Of a stretch of DNA of 64,000 nucleotides, positions 1 to 12,427 are shown in pieces (positions within the stretch are counted from its first letter, which is position 1; each line of letters starts with the position of its first letter). Under the pieces are notes generated by a model, which was not told where the DNA came from, made no database searches, and saw nothing but the letters and a program-made list of their open reading frames with translations. The stretch comes from Polyodon spathula (lineage: Eukaryota; Chordata; Actinopteri; Acipenseriformes; Polyodontidae), in the NCBI RefSeq assembly GCF_017654505.1, contig NC_054536.1, forward strand, positions 10,569,794-10,633,793, in the 5' to 3' direction. The translations under genes were made by a program, and so were the position numbers.

Positions 1-213
1 CTTTAGTATAAATACATATTAATTTGGATTCATATGTTGTTTTTTTCTGACTTTATGTGAACGAAAAGACACACATTTGCCCATTTTCCCATTGGAAATA
101 GTGATATTTTGAAATATCACTGTCCTGGTCACAAAATAATAGCCATTTTCTATACTTTTGAGGCATAAACAATTAGGAAATAACACTTACTACCCAGGAA
201 AATTATTATTTTT
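1..213 (+). repeat. Dispersed repeat A, copy 1 (left end outside window)
   Basis: This stretch is repeated almost exactly at 50440-50662 (same strand) and in reverse at about 11105-11335. It lacks roughly 15 bases (after the ATCACTGTCC region) that the other copies have. All copies carry a perfect 9+2+9 palindrome (here 101-120, gtgatattt/aaatatcac). A Ty3-type pol fragment abuts its right end. The repeat has no recognisable coding content. Its class is unknown; a non-autonomous DNA transposon is possible. Confidence 0.8.
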
Positions 214-224
214 TTTTTTGTTCA

Positions 225-1025
225 ACAGTGTGATGTGGTTATCCACAGCTCCACCTGGCAAGAGCATTTAGCTAGGATTACAACCGTCCTTCAGTCTCTA
301 AGGGCAGCCCGGCTAACAGCCAACTTGAGAAAATGTGCATTTGCCAAAACAGAGACACAATTTGGGATTTTTAATGGGAAATGGAAGGGTGAGACTTTGA
401 TCAACGCGGCGATCCCCAAGACCAAGACTCTGGTGAGATCACTACGGGGATTAGCCGGTTAATCCTGCTGCTTTAACCCTGGGTATGCCACAGTGGTTAA
501 CCCTTTAGTCAAACTCATCAAAAAGAGTGCTCCAAATTTGATTAAATGGTCATCTGAATGTCAGCGGGCGTTTGATACTATTAAGCATAAACTGTGCCAG
601 GCCCCCACTCTTATCACACTTGATTTCACCAAGAGATTCATCCTCCACACCAATGTATCGATATGAGTTTGGGTGCAGTCTGTCCCAAAAGTTGGGTAGA
701 GTAGAACACCCGATACTGTATCTCAGTAAAAAAACGCAAATCGGGAGCACAATTACTCCATAGTCGAAAATGAGTGTTTGGTCATTAAATGGGCTACTCA
801 CTCTTTATCATACCACCTGCTGGGGCATTCATTTGGTCTTGTCAAGGACCACGCCCCACTCAAGTAGTTAAGCACAATGAAGGATAGCAATACCTGGATA
901 ATTTGGTGGTATCTGGCATTGCAACCCTTCGTGTACCATATGGCACACCATGCGGGGAAAGACCATCACAATGCAAATTATTTTTCCTGGGAGGGGGGAG
1001 TAATGGGAAAGATAGATTCACTCTG
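225..1025 (+). mobile_element. Ty3/gypsy-type retrotransposon pol fragment (RT end to RNase H), decayed
   Basis: Broken translations match the C-terminal part of a Ty3-type reverse transcriptase and the following RNase H. Visible pieces are VVIHSSTWQEHLARI and LTANLRKCAF (RT thumb side, 235-330), the connection around 400-600, YLSKK near 715-735, then a region parallel to copy 2 up to 1000. The reading frame is lost several times: after 462, near 660 and near 760, with in-frame stops. The 5' part of pol, gag and the 5' LTR are absent. It runs directly into an LTR (1038 on), so this is the 3' end of an element. A shorter relative lies at 4926-5330. Non-functional relic. Confidence 0.85.
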
Positions 1026-1037
1026 AGTGGTGGGATA

Positions 1038-1777
1038 TGTGACAGAAATATAATGAACCTTGGTTGTAAATCTCCCTCCCGACCTGTGAGGGCGTTAAGC
1101 CGTGAAAGTAGAGCACTTTGGACGGGCTGGCCTGACAGTTCTTTCCTAGGTTCGGAAAGCCGGTCACTCTGGAAGAAGGTGAGACTCTGTTGCAAGTATG
1201 TATTGACCTGGAAGGGAAACAACATAGCAGCTGCAGATTGGAGAGACAGCTGCACTCATTTACCAAGGGGTCGTGCACGACAGCATAAAAGGGGCCAGAG
1301 AATCACAGTCTACATCTCTTGGTTCGTACTTGAACTTGAAAGACTGTGAGAGACACAGTAACCACTGTTTAAAGAGAGAATATTCGTGAGTGCTTTGTTT
1401 GTTTGTGCTTGTTAGTAACTGTCTGTGCTTGTAAACCACCAGATGGCTAACACATATCTGGAGCTGTCGCCTTGGGCCAGCACAGAGCAGGAAGAACACT
1501 ACACCATAGTCACAAATAACCTGTTATCACCCACCATGAGCACTACTGCACGCACCTAGGACTGGTGATTGTGTTTTTAGTATTATTGTGGGGTGGATAA
1601 AGTGTTTATTGTTTGGGCTGAAACCTGTTGTTATTAATAGCTCCATGCATTACACATTGGTGTGCATTGCTGGGGCTTATTCTTTTGGTCACCAGACCCG
1701 GATTAAAAATATAAATAATTGCCCTTTTCCAAAACCAGATTACAGTTGTCTGTCTGTGATTATTCCTGCACTGCTCA
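1038..1777 (+). mobile_element. 3' LTR of the Ty3-type element
   Basis: The block begins TGTGACAGAAATATAATG and aligns along most of its length with the solo copy at 19910-20669, and at its start with 5366-5565. Shared landmarks are the cgacctgtg block, the cagctgcagatt block and a cataaaagg TATA-like box near 1285. The right end is approximate: similarity fades around 1765-1777, where a perfect-looking hairpin begins. A 5'-TG and a plausible CA end are visible but I cannot define a target duplication. Confidence 0.75.
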
Positions 1778-1859
1778 TGTCTCAAGTGTATCCTTGTGGC
1801 AAAGTGGCTGCTCTTCACAATCAGCAGCCACTTTAACACAAGGATACACTTGAGACATG
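1776..1859. repeat. Strong hairpin: 37-bp inverted arms, 10-nt loop
   Basis: The left arm 1776-1812 (starts catgtctcaagtgtatcctt) is the reverse complement of the right arm 1823-1859 with only two adjacent mismatches. The loop is 1813-1822. Pairing stops outside these limits. It sits immediately 3' of the LTR. It could be a tiny MITE, a miRNA-like foldback or a replication-slippage product. No homologous copy was noticed elsewhere in the window. Confidence 0.85.
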
Positions 1860-4246
1860 TACTTTAAAACAAAATGTAATTATTTTGAAAATAACTTTGC
1901 TAAGTACATGTTGCTAATACATACAGAATTTATTTTGAAGGGTACCCAGAAAATCTATTGGCTGCATGTTCAAAGCTAAAATGGATTATGTTTTATTTTA
2001 TTTAAATAATTATCAATTCACAATCAATACATGTAAACAACTACTAATTCTAAATTCATACCTTATTTATTTCAAATGAACTAAGCATCCATTAACGTTA
2101 CACTCAACAGTATCATCATATAATAATGTAATGGTAATGTTTCCACTCTTGCTAAATTGATGCCAGGTAATAACTGAACAAATATCAAGAGTTAATGGCA
2201 CAAGAAAGCAACTATTTCTGTTGTGAGAGATTAATGGCACAAGAAAGCAACTATTTCTGTTGTGAGAGATATTAATACTTTGCATATGTGTAAACTTGCA
2301 ATTTAAAATATGAATATGGCAGGGTGGTCTGGGATGTCTGTCTTCCACAGAATTCTCATTTCATGAATGTTTCCTGTGAGTCGACCATCTCCCATCAGTA
2401 GTCACCCTGCAGGCTCTCAAGCGTCTTCTTATAAAGGGTGAACATTGACCTGATTTCTCTTCATAATAAAACAATTTGCACTGGAAAATCCATCAGTTCT
2501 CCAAATGTCAGAAGCAGCTGAACACAATGGGCTAAGAGCCATTCGGGTCCCAAGACTTTCACGTTAAGAAACACATCTCTGTGGATCCCTGCAGGATTGG
2601 GGGGCATTTGTCTTGAGCTCCCCTAGGTATTACGTGAAGCTTGTCACAGTTTTCTATTCCTATGCATGGCATCACATTGAGTATAACCTCTAATTCTATG
2701 GAAGGAGGTGGAGCATCACATCAGAATAGAAAAAAGAAAAAAAGAGGTTTTATAATTACATGAATTCATCCAACAGTAAATCTGGATTTGACATTTTTGC
2801 TCTGCCCAGGCTCTAGCTCCAGCTTCACTGCACAAGGCAGTTCATTCCTGTTCACTACATGCACTTTTAAATCTCATCTTGTATGTGCTAGCTTGATAAA
2901 GACCTATTACATGAAAGAATTAGCTGTGCGAACGGTAAGCTCCAACGCATCATTCAGATGAGCTGACACAAGAAACTAGTGTTATCTGACTACAGAGCCG
3001 GTTTCAGCAAGCAACCCATAATTTCAAAAAAGGGACAGTTCCTAAGATTACCTCCATACACAACTGAATATTTTCTTTTACAGACAAGAAAGAGCGAGCA
3101 TTGTTCCAGTGTTTGAATGCAATTTTTTTGGTATTAATTTGAATAATTAAATGTGTTGACACATGATCTGAGTAAATGTATCTTAACTGTCACTGTCATG
3201 GCCTTCCTAATTGATTCAGTGGTGTAGTAATGACTTAAATGTGTAGTAATGATATATTCCTGATAGTTTTTATTTATTTTTTTATTTTATTCAAACACGA
3301 TAGGTAAATAAACTACATTTTTCCACTTTCACTCCAAAGTGTTTGCCGGGAGAAATAGATTTTTTCTTCTTGACATCGCAGTGCATCCAGTTCATGCTCT
3401 CTCCTGGAACAATGCTGGTGCTCAAATTGAAATGAGTAGAGTATTGTGGGATTAGAAAACCAGCAATGCTGCAGGAGGGAGCATGATCAATGGACACTGT
3501 GATCCTTAGAAACAATTTATTCCCTGGTGAACTCTCCCTCTTTCTCTCTCTCTCTCTCATAAGTGTTTGAGAAATGTACTCCCTGGTTGATTTATAACCC
3601 TTGTTGTGCAATTAAAAATGTAAAAAGAGTTGTCAATAAGTTAAAAAATATAACGCTGCAAAGATGATGTAACGTGCTGCTTGTAAACTTCAGAAGGTGT
3701 TCTGTAACACTTTGATAATCGATTTATGATGCTCTTCACTATTGTCTACAGGGTGAATCAGCAAAGTGTCTGTACTCAGTTGAGGTAAGGGTTTCGCTAC
3801 AGCATGTATCATAATATAACCTAGAGGCTGAACTTGACCCCCTCCCTACCACATTCATTTGACTGATAGCATGAGGATGAACTTCTTGTAAAAAAAAAAA
3901 ATCAAATCAAGCGTAAATTAGAGACAGGATGGTACAGTAAATGGCAGAAGGCTTGCCATTGTTGTAGGGGTTAGGCTACAGCCCCTTAAGCTTATATTAT
4001 CATTAGTTTGACATCATTTTTTAGCATGGTGCTTGCCTTTCTCAAAATGTCTTGACATAGTTTTCTTCTCCATCACCCTGCAACTCCCTTGCAACTTTAT
4101 CTTCCATTGGCTCACTGAACCTTGTTTGATCTTTGACCGCTTTCATTCTCATCATGTTCAAGGGAAGATCCCACTAGAAGAAGAGGAACCTTGCTTGCAT
4201 TGTTGTAAGATTTGTCTCAAAATACTAGAATGTATAGGTAAAATCC

Positions 4247-4250
<4 letters not shown>
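1860..4250. other. Intronic DNA with no recognised gene
   Basis: No exon, RNA gene or known repeat was recognised apart from the 39-bp tandem duplication at 2192-2269 listed separately. Open frames here are short and lack protein-like composition. One CT-rich run (about 3536-3560) is a simple repeat. Confidence 0.6.
2192..2269. repeat. 39-bp tandem duplication, two units
   Basis: The unit beginning ttaatggcacaagaaagcaa occurs at 2192-2230 and again at 2231-2269 with no difference that I can see. This indicates a recent tandem duplication. Confidence 0.95.

Positions 4251-4252
<2 letters not shown>

Positions 4253-4301
<49 letters not shown>
4253..4301. repeat. (TA)n microsatellite
   Basis: Uninterrupted AT dinucleotides. 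Confidence 0.98.
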
Positions 4302-4302
<1 letters not shown>

Positions 4303-4379
4303 CAAAAGTGAATGTCAAAAATTCATGTCATTTACAAAAATACTAATTATGACTAGCTACTCGCTTTATGTTCGACTTC

Positions 4380-4418
4380 AAAAAAAAAAAAAAAAGCTGA
4401 CTTTTTTTTTTTTTTTTT
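4380..4418. repeat. A-tract / T-tract foldback
   Basis: About 16 A residues, then gctgac, then about 17 T residues. This is a simple self-complementary hairpin, possibly the junction of two poly(A) tails in opposite orientation. Confidence 0.9.
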
Positions 4419-4925
4419 AACATGTAAGTTTGCAACTTTTTAAAATGAAACAGTTGTTATTAATTTACATAGACATACAATGTATTTTTTTAATAAGACA
4501 CTATTTTAAATAAATAAGGCATAAACAATGGATCATAAATACAAGCTTAATTAATAGTAGGCCTAATCCGCTATCAAAAAAGTTGAAAAACTGAGTTGCT
4601 GCCAATCTCGTTCACCCTCGTTTGCTGCCTATCCCATCCCTGACAACCAAGCCAAAGATGAAACCATGCTCCTGTCTTGTTTGCTGATGAATATGAGAGC
4701 TGGCAATTTCGGACAGCACTTCAGCGATAAAGAGCTCATCAGGCCAAGTGAATACATTGATGGTAGAAATAATATCATTCATGTGTTAAGGAGGGGTGTC
4801 TCTAAACAAATCCAGGTGAATCTTGCTAAAAAAAAATGCAATTGTTTTCAAAAGAGAAAGCTTTGAATAGGAAATGAAGCAGACTTTACATTATAGAGAT
4901 AGGATAAAAGTCATCACCAGAACTC

Positions 4926-5365
4926 TTTGGATTCCCGTAATGCACTGCATCGGCACACCGATGCGTCATCGTGGGTTTGGGTGTAGTCTGTCCCAAAAGG
5001 TAGGCGGAGAACAACCGATACTGTATCTCAGTAAAAAGATGCTACCTCGGGAGCACAACTACTCCGTAGTTGAAAAGGAGTGTTTGGCAATTAAATGGGC
5101 TACTCACTCTTTATCATACCACCTGCTGGGGCATTCATTTGGTCTTGTCAAGGACCACGCCCCACTCAAGTGGTTAAGCACAATGAAGGATACCAATACC
5201 CGGATAATTTGGTGGTATCTGGCATTGCAACCATTCATGCACCATATGGTACACTGTGCAGGGAAAGACCATCAAAATGCAGATTATTTTTCCTGGGAGG
5301 GGGGAAGTAATGGCAAGATAGATTCAGCCAAGTGTTCCTTCGGTTCCACTCTGAGTGATGGGATA
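4926..5365 (+). mobile_element. Ty3-type retrotransposon RNase H fragment, copy 2
   Basis: This is a second fragment of the family at 225-1777. The reading frame 4874-5410 stays open across most of the RNase H domain: YLSKK, the catalytic-glutamate segment VVEKECLAIKWA, DHAPLKWL and the final KDHQNADYFSW. The first catalytic Asp segment (TDAS, about 4957-4968) is in another frame, so the domain carries an early frameshift. It is 5' truncated: upstream sequence from about 4870 is unrelated. The LTR begins at 5366. Decayed and not functional. Confidence 0.85.
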
Positions 5366-5565
5366 TGTGACAGAAATATAATGAACCTTGGTCGTAAATC
5401 TCCCTCCTGACCTGTGAGAGCGCTAAGCTGTGAAAGTAGAGAACTTTGGATGGGCTGGCCTGACAGTTCTTTCCCAGGGTCGTGAAGTCGGTCAGTCTGG
5501 AAGAAGGCGAGACTACAAGAATATATTGACCTGGAAGGGAAACGACGTAGCAGCTGCAGTTAATT
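5366..5565 (+). mobile_element. Truncated LTR of Ty3-type copy 2
   Basis: It begins TGTGACAGAAATATAATG, as at 1038, and follows that LTR through the cagctgcag block near 5550. Similarity then stops. A length of about 200 bp against about 740-760 bp for the fuller copies shows a 3' truncation. Confidence 0.8.
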
Positions 5566-6582
5566 CTCAGCACTGAACTAAGTCGATTCCCCACCTGGGT
5601 TGTTAGGGCTGAGCCACCATCTGAAAGCTTTGGTATTATTCTCTAAAAGGCCTCCTGATGAGATAACAGCCCCCCAGCCTATTACATTATATTGATGGCT
5701 TCTGGTTTTTGGATTTAACCAATGACCAACGATAAAATACAAATACAAAAGAAAAAATTTAATCAGTATATATTCAATAAGCACTGCAAAAACACTGGAC
5801 ATGGTTACTGTATTCACATTGCTTGACCCCTTTTCCTGTGAAAAAAATTAATAAAATATCCTACAAAAAAAAAACTTTCCCAGTGCAGCCGGGCAATGTC
5901 CTTCCTTCATGTCTCTTACATTGATTCATTCTGAATACTTTAAACCCTGCAACTACTGACTGGCAGCAAATTCCAACATTTATTTTGGATTGCAAGATGC
6001 TTGCAAGATTGGAAACTAAGAATTCTTCTTGCTCTCGAGATTTAAAGCTATAGTACAGTTCCAGAGAGAGAGAATATTTACATGCTCGTGGAATTTAAAA
6101 CAGAACTGCAAATTGTGGCGAAATATACAAAAATGCTAAAACCCCTCAAAATCCTGGAACAATATTCTTGTGACCATAAGGATGTTGTTGTGAAAGACAG
6201 CAAAGGAAAGAAGGTACAATTGAATTACTGCTGAGTTACTATACATATTGTGATAGAGAAAACCACCCAAGAATTGTTCAAAGTAACCGAAAATAATAAT
6301 TTCATACAGTACATAAAAAGCGAAAGCCCCCCCCCCCAAAAAGATTTACTTAAAACTCAAAAATAGCTAAAATAAGCAACAAAAAATGAAATTAATAAAA
6401 ACAGAAGCATTACATTTAAGATGAAATACAGAAGCTGAGTAAGTTTATGCCTTGAAAATGTTAAAACTGAGTAGTTTTGACAACTACTGCCTAAATGTTC
6501 ATTTTATCTATGCATTGTTTTCCTTTTCACATAAAACAGCCCCTAAAGCCAACCTCTGAGACTTTAAACAGTGTGTAGCTGC
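5566..6582. other. Intronic DNA with no recognised gene
   Basis: Nothing coding or repetitive was recognised apart from a C9-10 run near 6329-6338. Confidence 0.55.

Positions 6583-6637
<55 letters not shown>
6583..6637. repeat. (GAT)n microsatellite
   Basis: About 18 GAT units. The poly-Met and poly-Ile open frames it creates on the two strands are artefacts of the repeat. Confidence 0.98.
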
Positions 6638-9600
6638 CATTGGTTGAAACACAACTTGGACTGTGAAGGATACTTGAGGGCTACTGATTTAATTAAAATA
6701 ATTAGACCTATGGATGTTAATAATTGTAGGCTACGACTTTCATCATTTTGGAAAGGCAACACCTGGGCTATTCAATGTGTTTATAATATAATATAATACA
6801 ATAGAATATAATATAGCATAATATAATACAATATAAAGAAGTATTTTCAAAGTCTAAACCTAGGAAATATCTGCCTGGACAATGGAACTAAGCACAGCCA
6901 TTTTGTTCCTCACCAACTTGCGGGCTCATCACGAGACTCACCCTGCACTCATGCAGTAGTGCATGTACACAATGGGACACTGAAGACCTGAATGTTTTCT
7001 GATAACATTTCAACACTTACAGTAATATGTATAAAATGAATGTTATTCACTATCCCTAGATGTCGTTATTGAATCTGGCTGGCCACTGACAAAGGCGTCA
7101 ATGAAGCCCGGTGAAACCTACAACCTGGGTTGAGAGAAGCTTGTGTTGGACAAACAAACAGAAAACATTTGGTTATTAGGGCAAGATTAACTTATTCAAG
7201 GAAAAAAAAAAGTAATTTAACAACATCAATATGTATTATAAACCTGTAATATACAAACACATTCACTTCCGCTTACTTAATACAGTAAATGTGAGTTTTA
7301 TCAAATTCAGACAAGCTGCATTGAAGATATTGTCTTCATTATGTAAGCTAATCAGAGGCTAAACAACACATCTCCATGACCTAGATTCTGATACTCAAGA
7401 AAAGCTACAGAATGTTTGCAGCAAGTTCCATCGCAGTTAAATAAGCAGCACTTGCATGTAAAAATGTGTGACATACATAAGTACACATGCCAAAGCCAAT
7501 GCAGGGGGTATGCATTTCTCATGGGGAATAATAGGAATCGGCAGCCTTGTGCATTAGTGCTGTTCATCTATTGAATTCCCTGAAATAAATGGATGCTGTT
7601 GAAGTCATTTGGCACAGTTGCACAGTCAGTCATGTAATCGTAGTCTACAGCCTCTAAATCCTCTTAATGAAAGTTTTCCTATTTTATTCAGACGAAAAGA
7701 ATAATAGAAGCTCCATTCTTAACTCACAATTTCCTCAGTCTTTACAGTAATGTCACATCTGCTGCTACTCCCAGACCGCCCTTAACACAGCCCTGAAGCA
7801 AACTTCTCCTCACTTCTCAAATAAAACATAACCCTAACAAAGTCCATTTTTGATGTAAAGGTATTTACAATATAGATATTGTGTGCTAACATGGCAGATT
7901 TATTATTATTTCAAGCAGTCCTTGGCATATTTTTCCATAATTTGATGGGAGAAAAAAAAATCCTAAAAGCAAAGTGTATTTTTCATTATTCTTCAGCTGA
8001 TGGAAAGCTGTAGTGAAGAGCCTCTCTGTTTTACACGTTTTATGTATTTATTTGGTAGACCCATGTACAATATTTGTATTTATAAAATTAAAATAAATCA
8101 AATAAACCAAAAACCCTAAAAGTATTTTTAGGCAGAGTATACAAGCTTGTATACAGTTGGTCATGTCTCTCCAGTTTTCTCACTAGGGCTTATGCTGTAG
8201 GGTCCTTTGATTTTCAACAAGAGGGCTGGGTGGGGTCATATTTGAAAATCCCTGGGATGGTACAAAAGGGAGAGTGGAAAAATTGTTCCCCAAGTGCATA
8301 CATTTTATTTTTAATAATTAAACAGCTGCCCCAGTAAAAACACACATTGTATCTGTGTGTGCAATGTAACATATGTTTTCCAATCAATATGAGAAGCCCA
8401 AGAGTTGACAGCATAACTCAGGTATCCATTTGAAAATAATAACCAGTGTAAACAAATGAAATAAAAAAAAAACCTATGTAGACAATACACACTCGCTTTT
8501 TCTAGCATTAATTCTAAACAAAGCTTATGTGTATTAAACAAGTCCAAAACATACATGCACAGAATACCTTGTTCTCATTGAAAAAAAAAATGTAATTGAA
8601 ATTGGAGTCCCTAGCTGAGGACATCCAACAAAAGACAAGGTCAGTTATCTTGCGGGAATAGCCTTGCAGGGTATTCTAATTCTAAAGCTCTGTAAGATCA
8701 TGACTACTACACTGAAAGCCTAATTGGCTGGTCTGGGAGGTTTATAATACATTTGAAATATATCACACTGAATACTGAAGACCAAAGACACACACTCAAA
8801 GTTAGAACCACAGAGACAATACATACATACATCATTTACAATTCACTGTTTTGTTTGTACCATCTAAACTATTTCAATATCTAACCTTTACATGCTAAAA
8901 GCAACAGTATATGCCAGGCAGAATAGCTCTTGCCAGCAAAACGTTTTTTCACTGACAGCTGTTTATAAACTCTACAGTACTTATTTATTTAAAAAAAAAA
9001 AGAAAAAAAAAGACTTTTGATAGAGGCTTGATAAATGATGCATATTAAATAAAGAGCCCATGCATTTCATCACAGTAGGGTTTTCTTTTTTTCTTTCTGG
9101 AAGCACTATAATAATTGAGTGCTCCTAATAGCATGTCCCTTTTACAGTAGGTTGATACGACACATTCTATGATTATATTATTGCCGCTAAAGACTGTATA
9201 TATTATTGCCACTAAAGACTGCAGCCATAACAGTGTGTGCATATTTTTCAGCACACAGATGAGCATATTAACAAGTACAGATAAAACAGCTTACATTAGA
9301 ATTAATTAGTTTGCTTTCAGTTTTCCAAAGAATGCTACAATGCTTAAAATAAAAGCCTTCTTTACTTGTATACCTACATTTTTAAGGTCTAGTAAAAACT
9401 AAAAATAAGTTTACCAAGAGTACTTTTATCAACAACACTGCTTATCATGTCTGAGTAATATGATAAACTAGATTTCTATTGGCTTTTTGCACCTTATAAA
9501 TCTACTTACACCTTTGGTTTCGACGTTTTCCCTTGTACATGGTCATTGTAGATGTTCCCTGCAAAAATAGATGTCTTCACACAGCAAGAAAAAAAGCAAA

Positions 9601-11085
9601 TGATGTGGTCTCTTGCTTTGCAGAGGCAGATTCTCAGTGACAAAAGGTAAGCAGCAGACTCCCTGAGGTAGATGGGGTTATACCATTCACAACAGAAGGG
9701 GGGTTACTATTTGCCCTGACAGTAGCACAGTATTAGGCACAACATTTCTACAGTATCTAGTCTAGACTTAGATAAACCAGCAGCCTGTCCTTGAACCATA
9801 ACAAAGAGGCCTGTTTTTCAGTAGACTCAAATCAAACATGAAACTAATAGTACTGTGATTGGGGTTTAGAGTTAAGAAGATGACGAACTTTATGTACATT
9901 TAAATGTAACTGCTTCACTGTAAATAACACACAGAAGTGTTGCAGTAAACAATGAGGGGCGTCCATGGTCTAACAGTTTTGTAAGCACAAGAACCAAAGG
10001 TTTTTAAGGGATGAGGAGAAGGCTTAGATGTAGAAGTGTTAGAATTTTCACCTGTCAGCAAATCAGTACAATAGTAACACTTTACAGTATATTGCTGTGG
10101 CATTTTAAAAACAGTTTATTAAATGAAAGTATTCAACAAAACATAATATACAGTAATACAAAAAACATTACTAATACAAGAGCTTCTTGTACAATTAACA
10201 AATAACATAATCTATTAAAATATTTAGTGTATACAGCAAATAATTTAGAAACCTGCACATACATACAGTATACTGCATACTCACCTAACAGTATGCACAC
10301 TACAGTCCTATCTCTACTTTTCTTTTTCTCCCCACACTGTTTTCAATTAGGTTTTACTTTCTTGCACCACAGCTACTGCAGTACAGGGCAGGTGAGAAGA
10401 AAAATGCCCAGCAGGCACTGGAAAATGGCAGCAGTGTACAGAATACAAATGAAGCATAACCCTACAGTATACTGTCAAACATGGGCTTCAGGGTCCGTCC
10501 TATTACAGTATGTTACTGTGCCCAGTATGCTGGTTTCTGAATCTAATGGTAATTTAACTGCAGAGTAATCTGTGCTTGTTATATTAACTATAAAATAAAA
10601 CATTAAAACATTGTAATTTGCCAGTCACCTGCAGATACAATGTATGTTTTGATGGCAAGAACCAGATAGCAGCAAAGTGCACAGAACAGTACACACATTC
10701 AGAATTCTGTCTCACTCATTTAAAAAAAAAAGGAAACCGAGTCTCTTGCCTGATACTTTCCCGTTGATTGTTCAGTCATTATTTTATTTCAGTTTTACAG
10801 TATTAACCTTGCAGGCGTCCACATCTCGGCAGGATCCAGCAATGATGTTTGTGCTGGACACTGTCATTTTGTGAGCTAGTGCAGTATTTCAATCTGTGCC
10901 ATTCACTTGTCTCCCACTTTCAGTGAAGCAGGATGTCATAACAAATGTGGAGTTCAAACTGAAAAATTCTGTCTGTATAGCATCAGATGCTTGTGGGTGC
11001 GATGGAAGAATGGGTGTTTTTTAGTGGTGCTATCGGCAACCTGATTTCTTATCTGATTATCGTACAGGCATTTATCAACTATCAC
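6638..11085. other. Intronic DNA with no recognised gene
   Basis: AT-rich sequence with a short imperfect ataatacaatata run near 6785-6835. No exon, RNA gene or classifiable transposon was recognised. All open frames are below about 115 codons and show no domain-like sequence. Confidence 0.55.
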
Positions 11086-11087
11086 CG

Positions 11088-11401
11088 TGTAACAAATAAT
11101 TATTATTTTTTTTGTTCCTGGGTAGTAAGTGTTATTTCCTAATTGCTTATGCCTCAAAAGTATAGAAAATGGCTATTATTCCCCACAAACTTTGCTTTTG
11201 TGATCAGGACAGTGATATTTCAAAATATCACTATTTCCAATGGGAAAACGGGCAAATGTGTGTCTTTTCGTTCACATAAAGTCAGAAAAAAACAACATAT
11301 GAATCCAAATTAACATGTATTTATACTAAAGTAATACAAAAATGACTACAAAAGATTTAGAAGTGAGTAGTTTTTCGAGATTTACGATTATTTACAGTAT
11401 A
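11088..11401 (-). repeat. Dispersed repeat A, copy 2 (inverted)
   Basis: Read on the minus strand this matches 50363-50666 and, from 11335 down, the window start. It includes the internal palindrome (about 11212-11231) and the 15-base segment missing from copy 1. Its outer end (tactgtaaataatcg, near 11395 on the minus strand) matches the outer end of copy 3 (50370s), so about 300 bp is the shared unit. Confidence 0.85.
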
Positions 11402-11437
11402 TTATTTTAATTCCCCCAAATGACAGGTAGCTGTATT

Positions 11438-11551
11438 ATAAGGGGTATAAAGCACTTCGGGGCCTTTGCGGTTCCGATGATATATTCCACTTCTGGAGTG
11501 GAATACATCTGGGAACCACACAACCCGTCATGGTTTATACCTTACTGTGAC
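11438..11551. repeat. Long imperfect palindrome (MITE-like)
   Basis: The arms ataaggggtataaagc...ggttcc and ggaacc...ggtttatacctta are inverted. They surround an inner stem atattccact / agtggaatac. The whole block folds on itself. It sits between repeat A and the 3' end of a Tc1 element. I cannot assign it to a named family. Confidence 0.6.
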
Positions 11552-11584
11552 AAAGATCGAATGATTCCATCCAACGAAGTCCTC

Positions 11585-11824
11585 AAATGTGACCGAGTTG
11601 AAGCAGTTCTGTAAGGAGGAATGGGCCAAAATTCCTCAAAACCGATGTGAGAGACAGGAAACGCTTAGTTGAAGTCATTGCTGCTCAAGGGGCATCAATC
11701 ATGTTTTTGTGGCATTTGTTTAATCAGGTTATCTTTATCTATTATTAGGACTTAGATTAAGATCTAATAGCATTTTAGGTTTGAAATATGTTAAAATCCT
11801 AAGTTTACAAACTTTCTCTGCACT
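11585..11824 (+). mobile_element. 3' end of a Tc1-like transposon
   Basis: Translation from about 11590 gives the Tc1 transposase C-terminal signature QFCKEEWAKIPQNRC. A one-base frameshift follows, then KRLVEVIAAQGAS. The downstream AT-rich segment ends in caaactttctctgcactg (11807-11824). That is close to the reverse complement of the left terminal repeat of the Tc1 element at 57655 (cagtgtcgagaaaaagtttg). The 5' part of the element is missing. Non-functional. Confidence 0.8.
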
Positions 11825-11829
11825 GATTA

Positions 11830-11830
11830 T

Positions 11831-11906
<76 letters not shown>
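11830..11906. repeat. (AC)n(AT)n microsatellite
   Basis: AC repeats to about 11845, then AT repeats. It lies immediately next to the Tc1 right end. Confidence 0.97.
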
Positions 11907-11908
<2 letters not shown>

Positions 11909-11909
11909 T

Positions 11910-12386
11910 GTGCCAAGTGGCCAAAGATGGTATTGCAGGGAAGCACACAGACAAATCAACGTGTGTCTGTTGCAAAAGTAAACGTTTAGGAACGGGGGGG
12001 GTCAAAACAAAATCATAACAAAATAATTAAGAAAATTCACAAAAACTTTTTACAAAACAAACAAACAAAAAATCCTAAGTGTAGAATGATTCAACTTTTT
12101 TTGGCAGGGAAACAGTAAAAAGTATATCTATTCTTTGCTATGTCTAGCCAGGACACTCATACAGCACCCATCTCTCCAAACCCTCCTCCTTTTCCTCTCT
12201 CACAGCCTCCCTTTTATACCCAGGCTGAAATCAATACTCTCCTTGGGAGAAACCAACAATCAAACAATTAACTTTAAAATCTATTTACATACAGTTGGCA
12301 AATATTATATAAATATCAAAGTTACATAAAATCACTAAGTTTTATATTACAATTCTACCTAGAATCATTTTCAATAAATGTGCAAA

Positions 12387-12418
<32 letters not shown>

Positions 12419-12427
12419 CACAACACT
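11910..12427 (-). mobile_element. Possible LTR, minus strand
   Basis: Read on the minus strand from 12427 this starts TGTTGTGATTTGT. It has a good TATA promoter (ggtataaaagggagg, about 12210-12225) followed by a purine-rich leader. It ends near cacttggcacac at 11910. No AATAAA signal and no internal retroviral sequence are visible. The call rests only on promoter-like layout. Confidence 0.3.
12387..12412. repeat. Poly(T) tract
   Basis: About 26 T residues. Confidence 0.95.

Noticed and set aside
903..1349. 148-codon ORF and its antisense counterparts
   Set aside because: They overlap the LTR and pol end of the Ty3-type relic; translation matches no domain beyond that.
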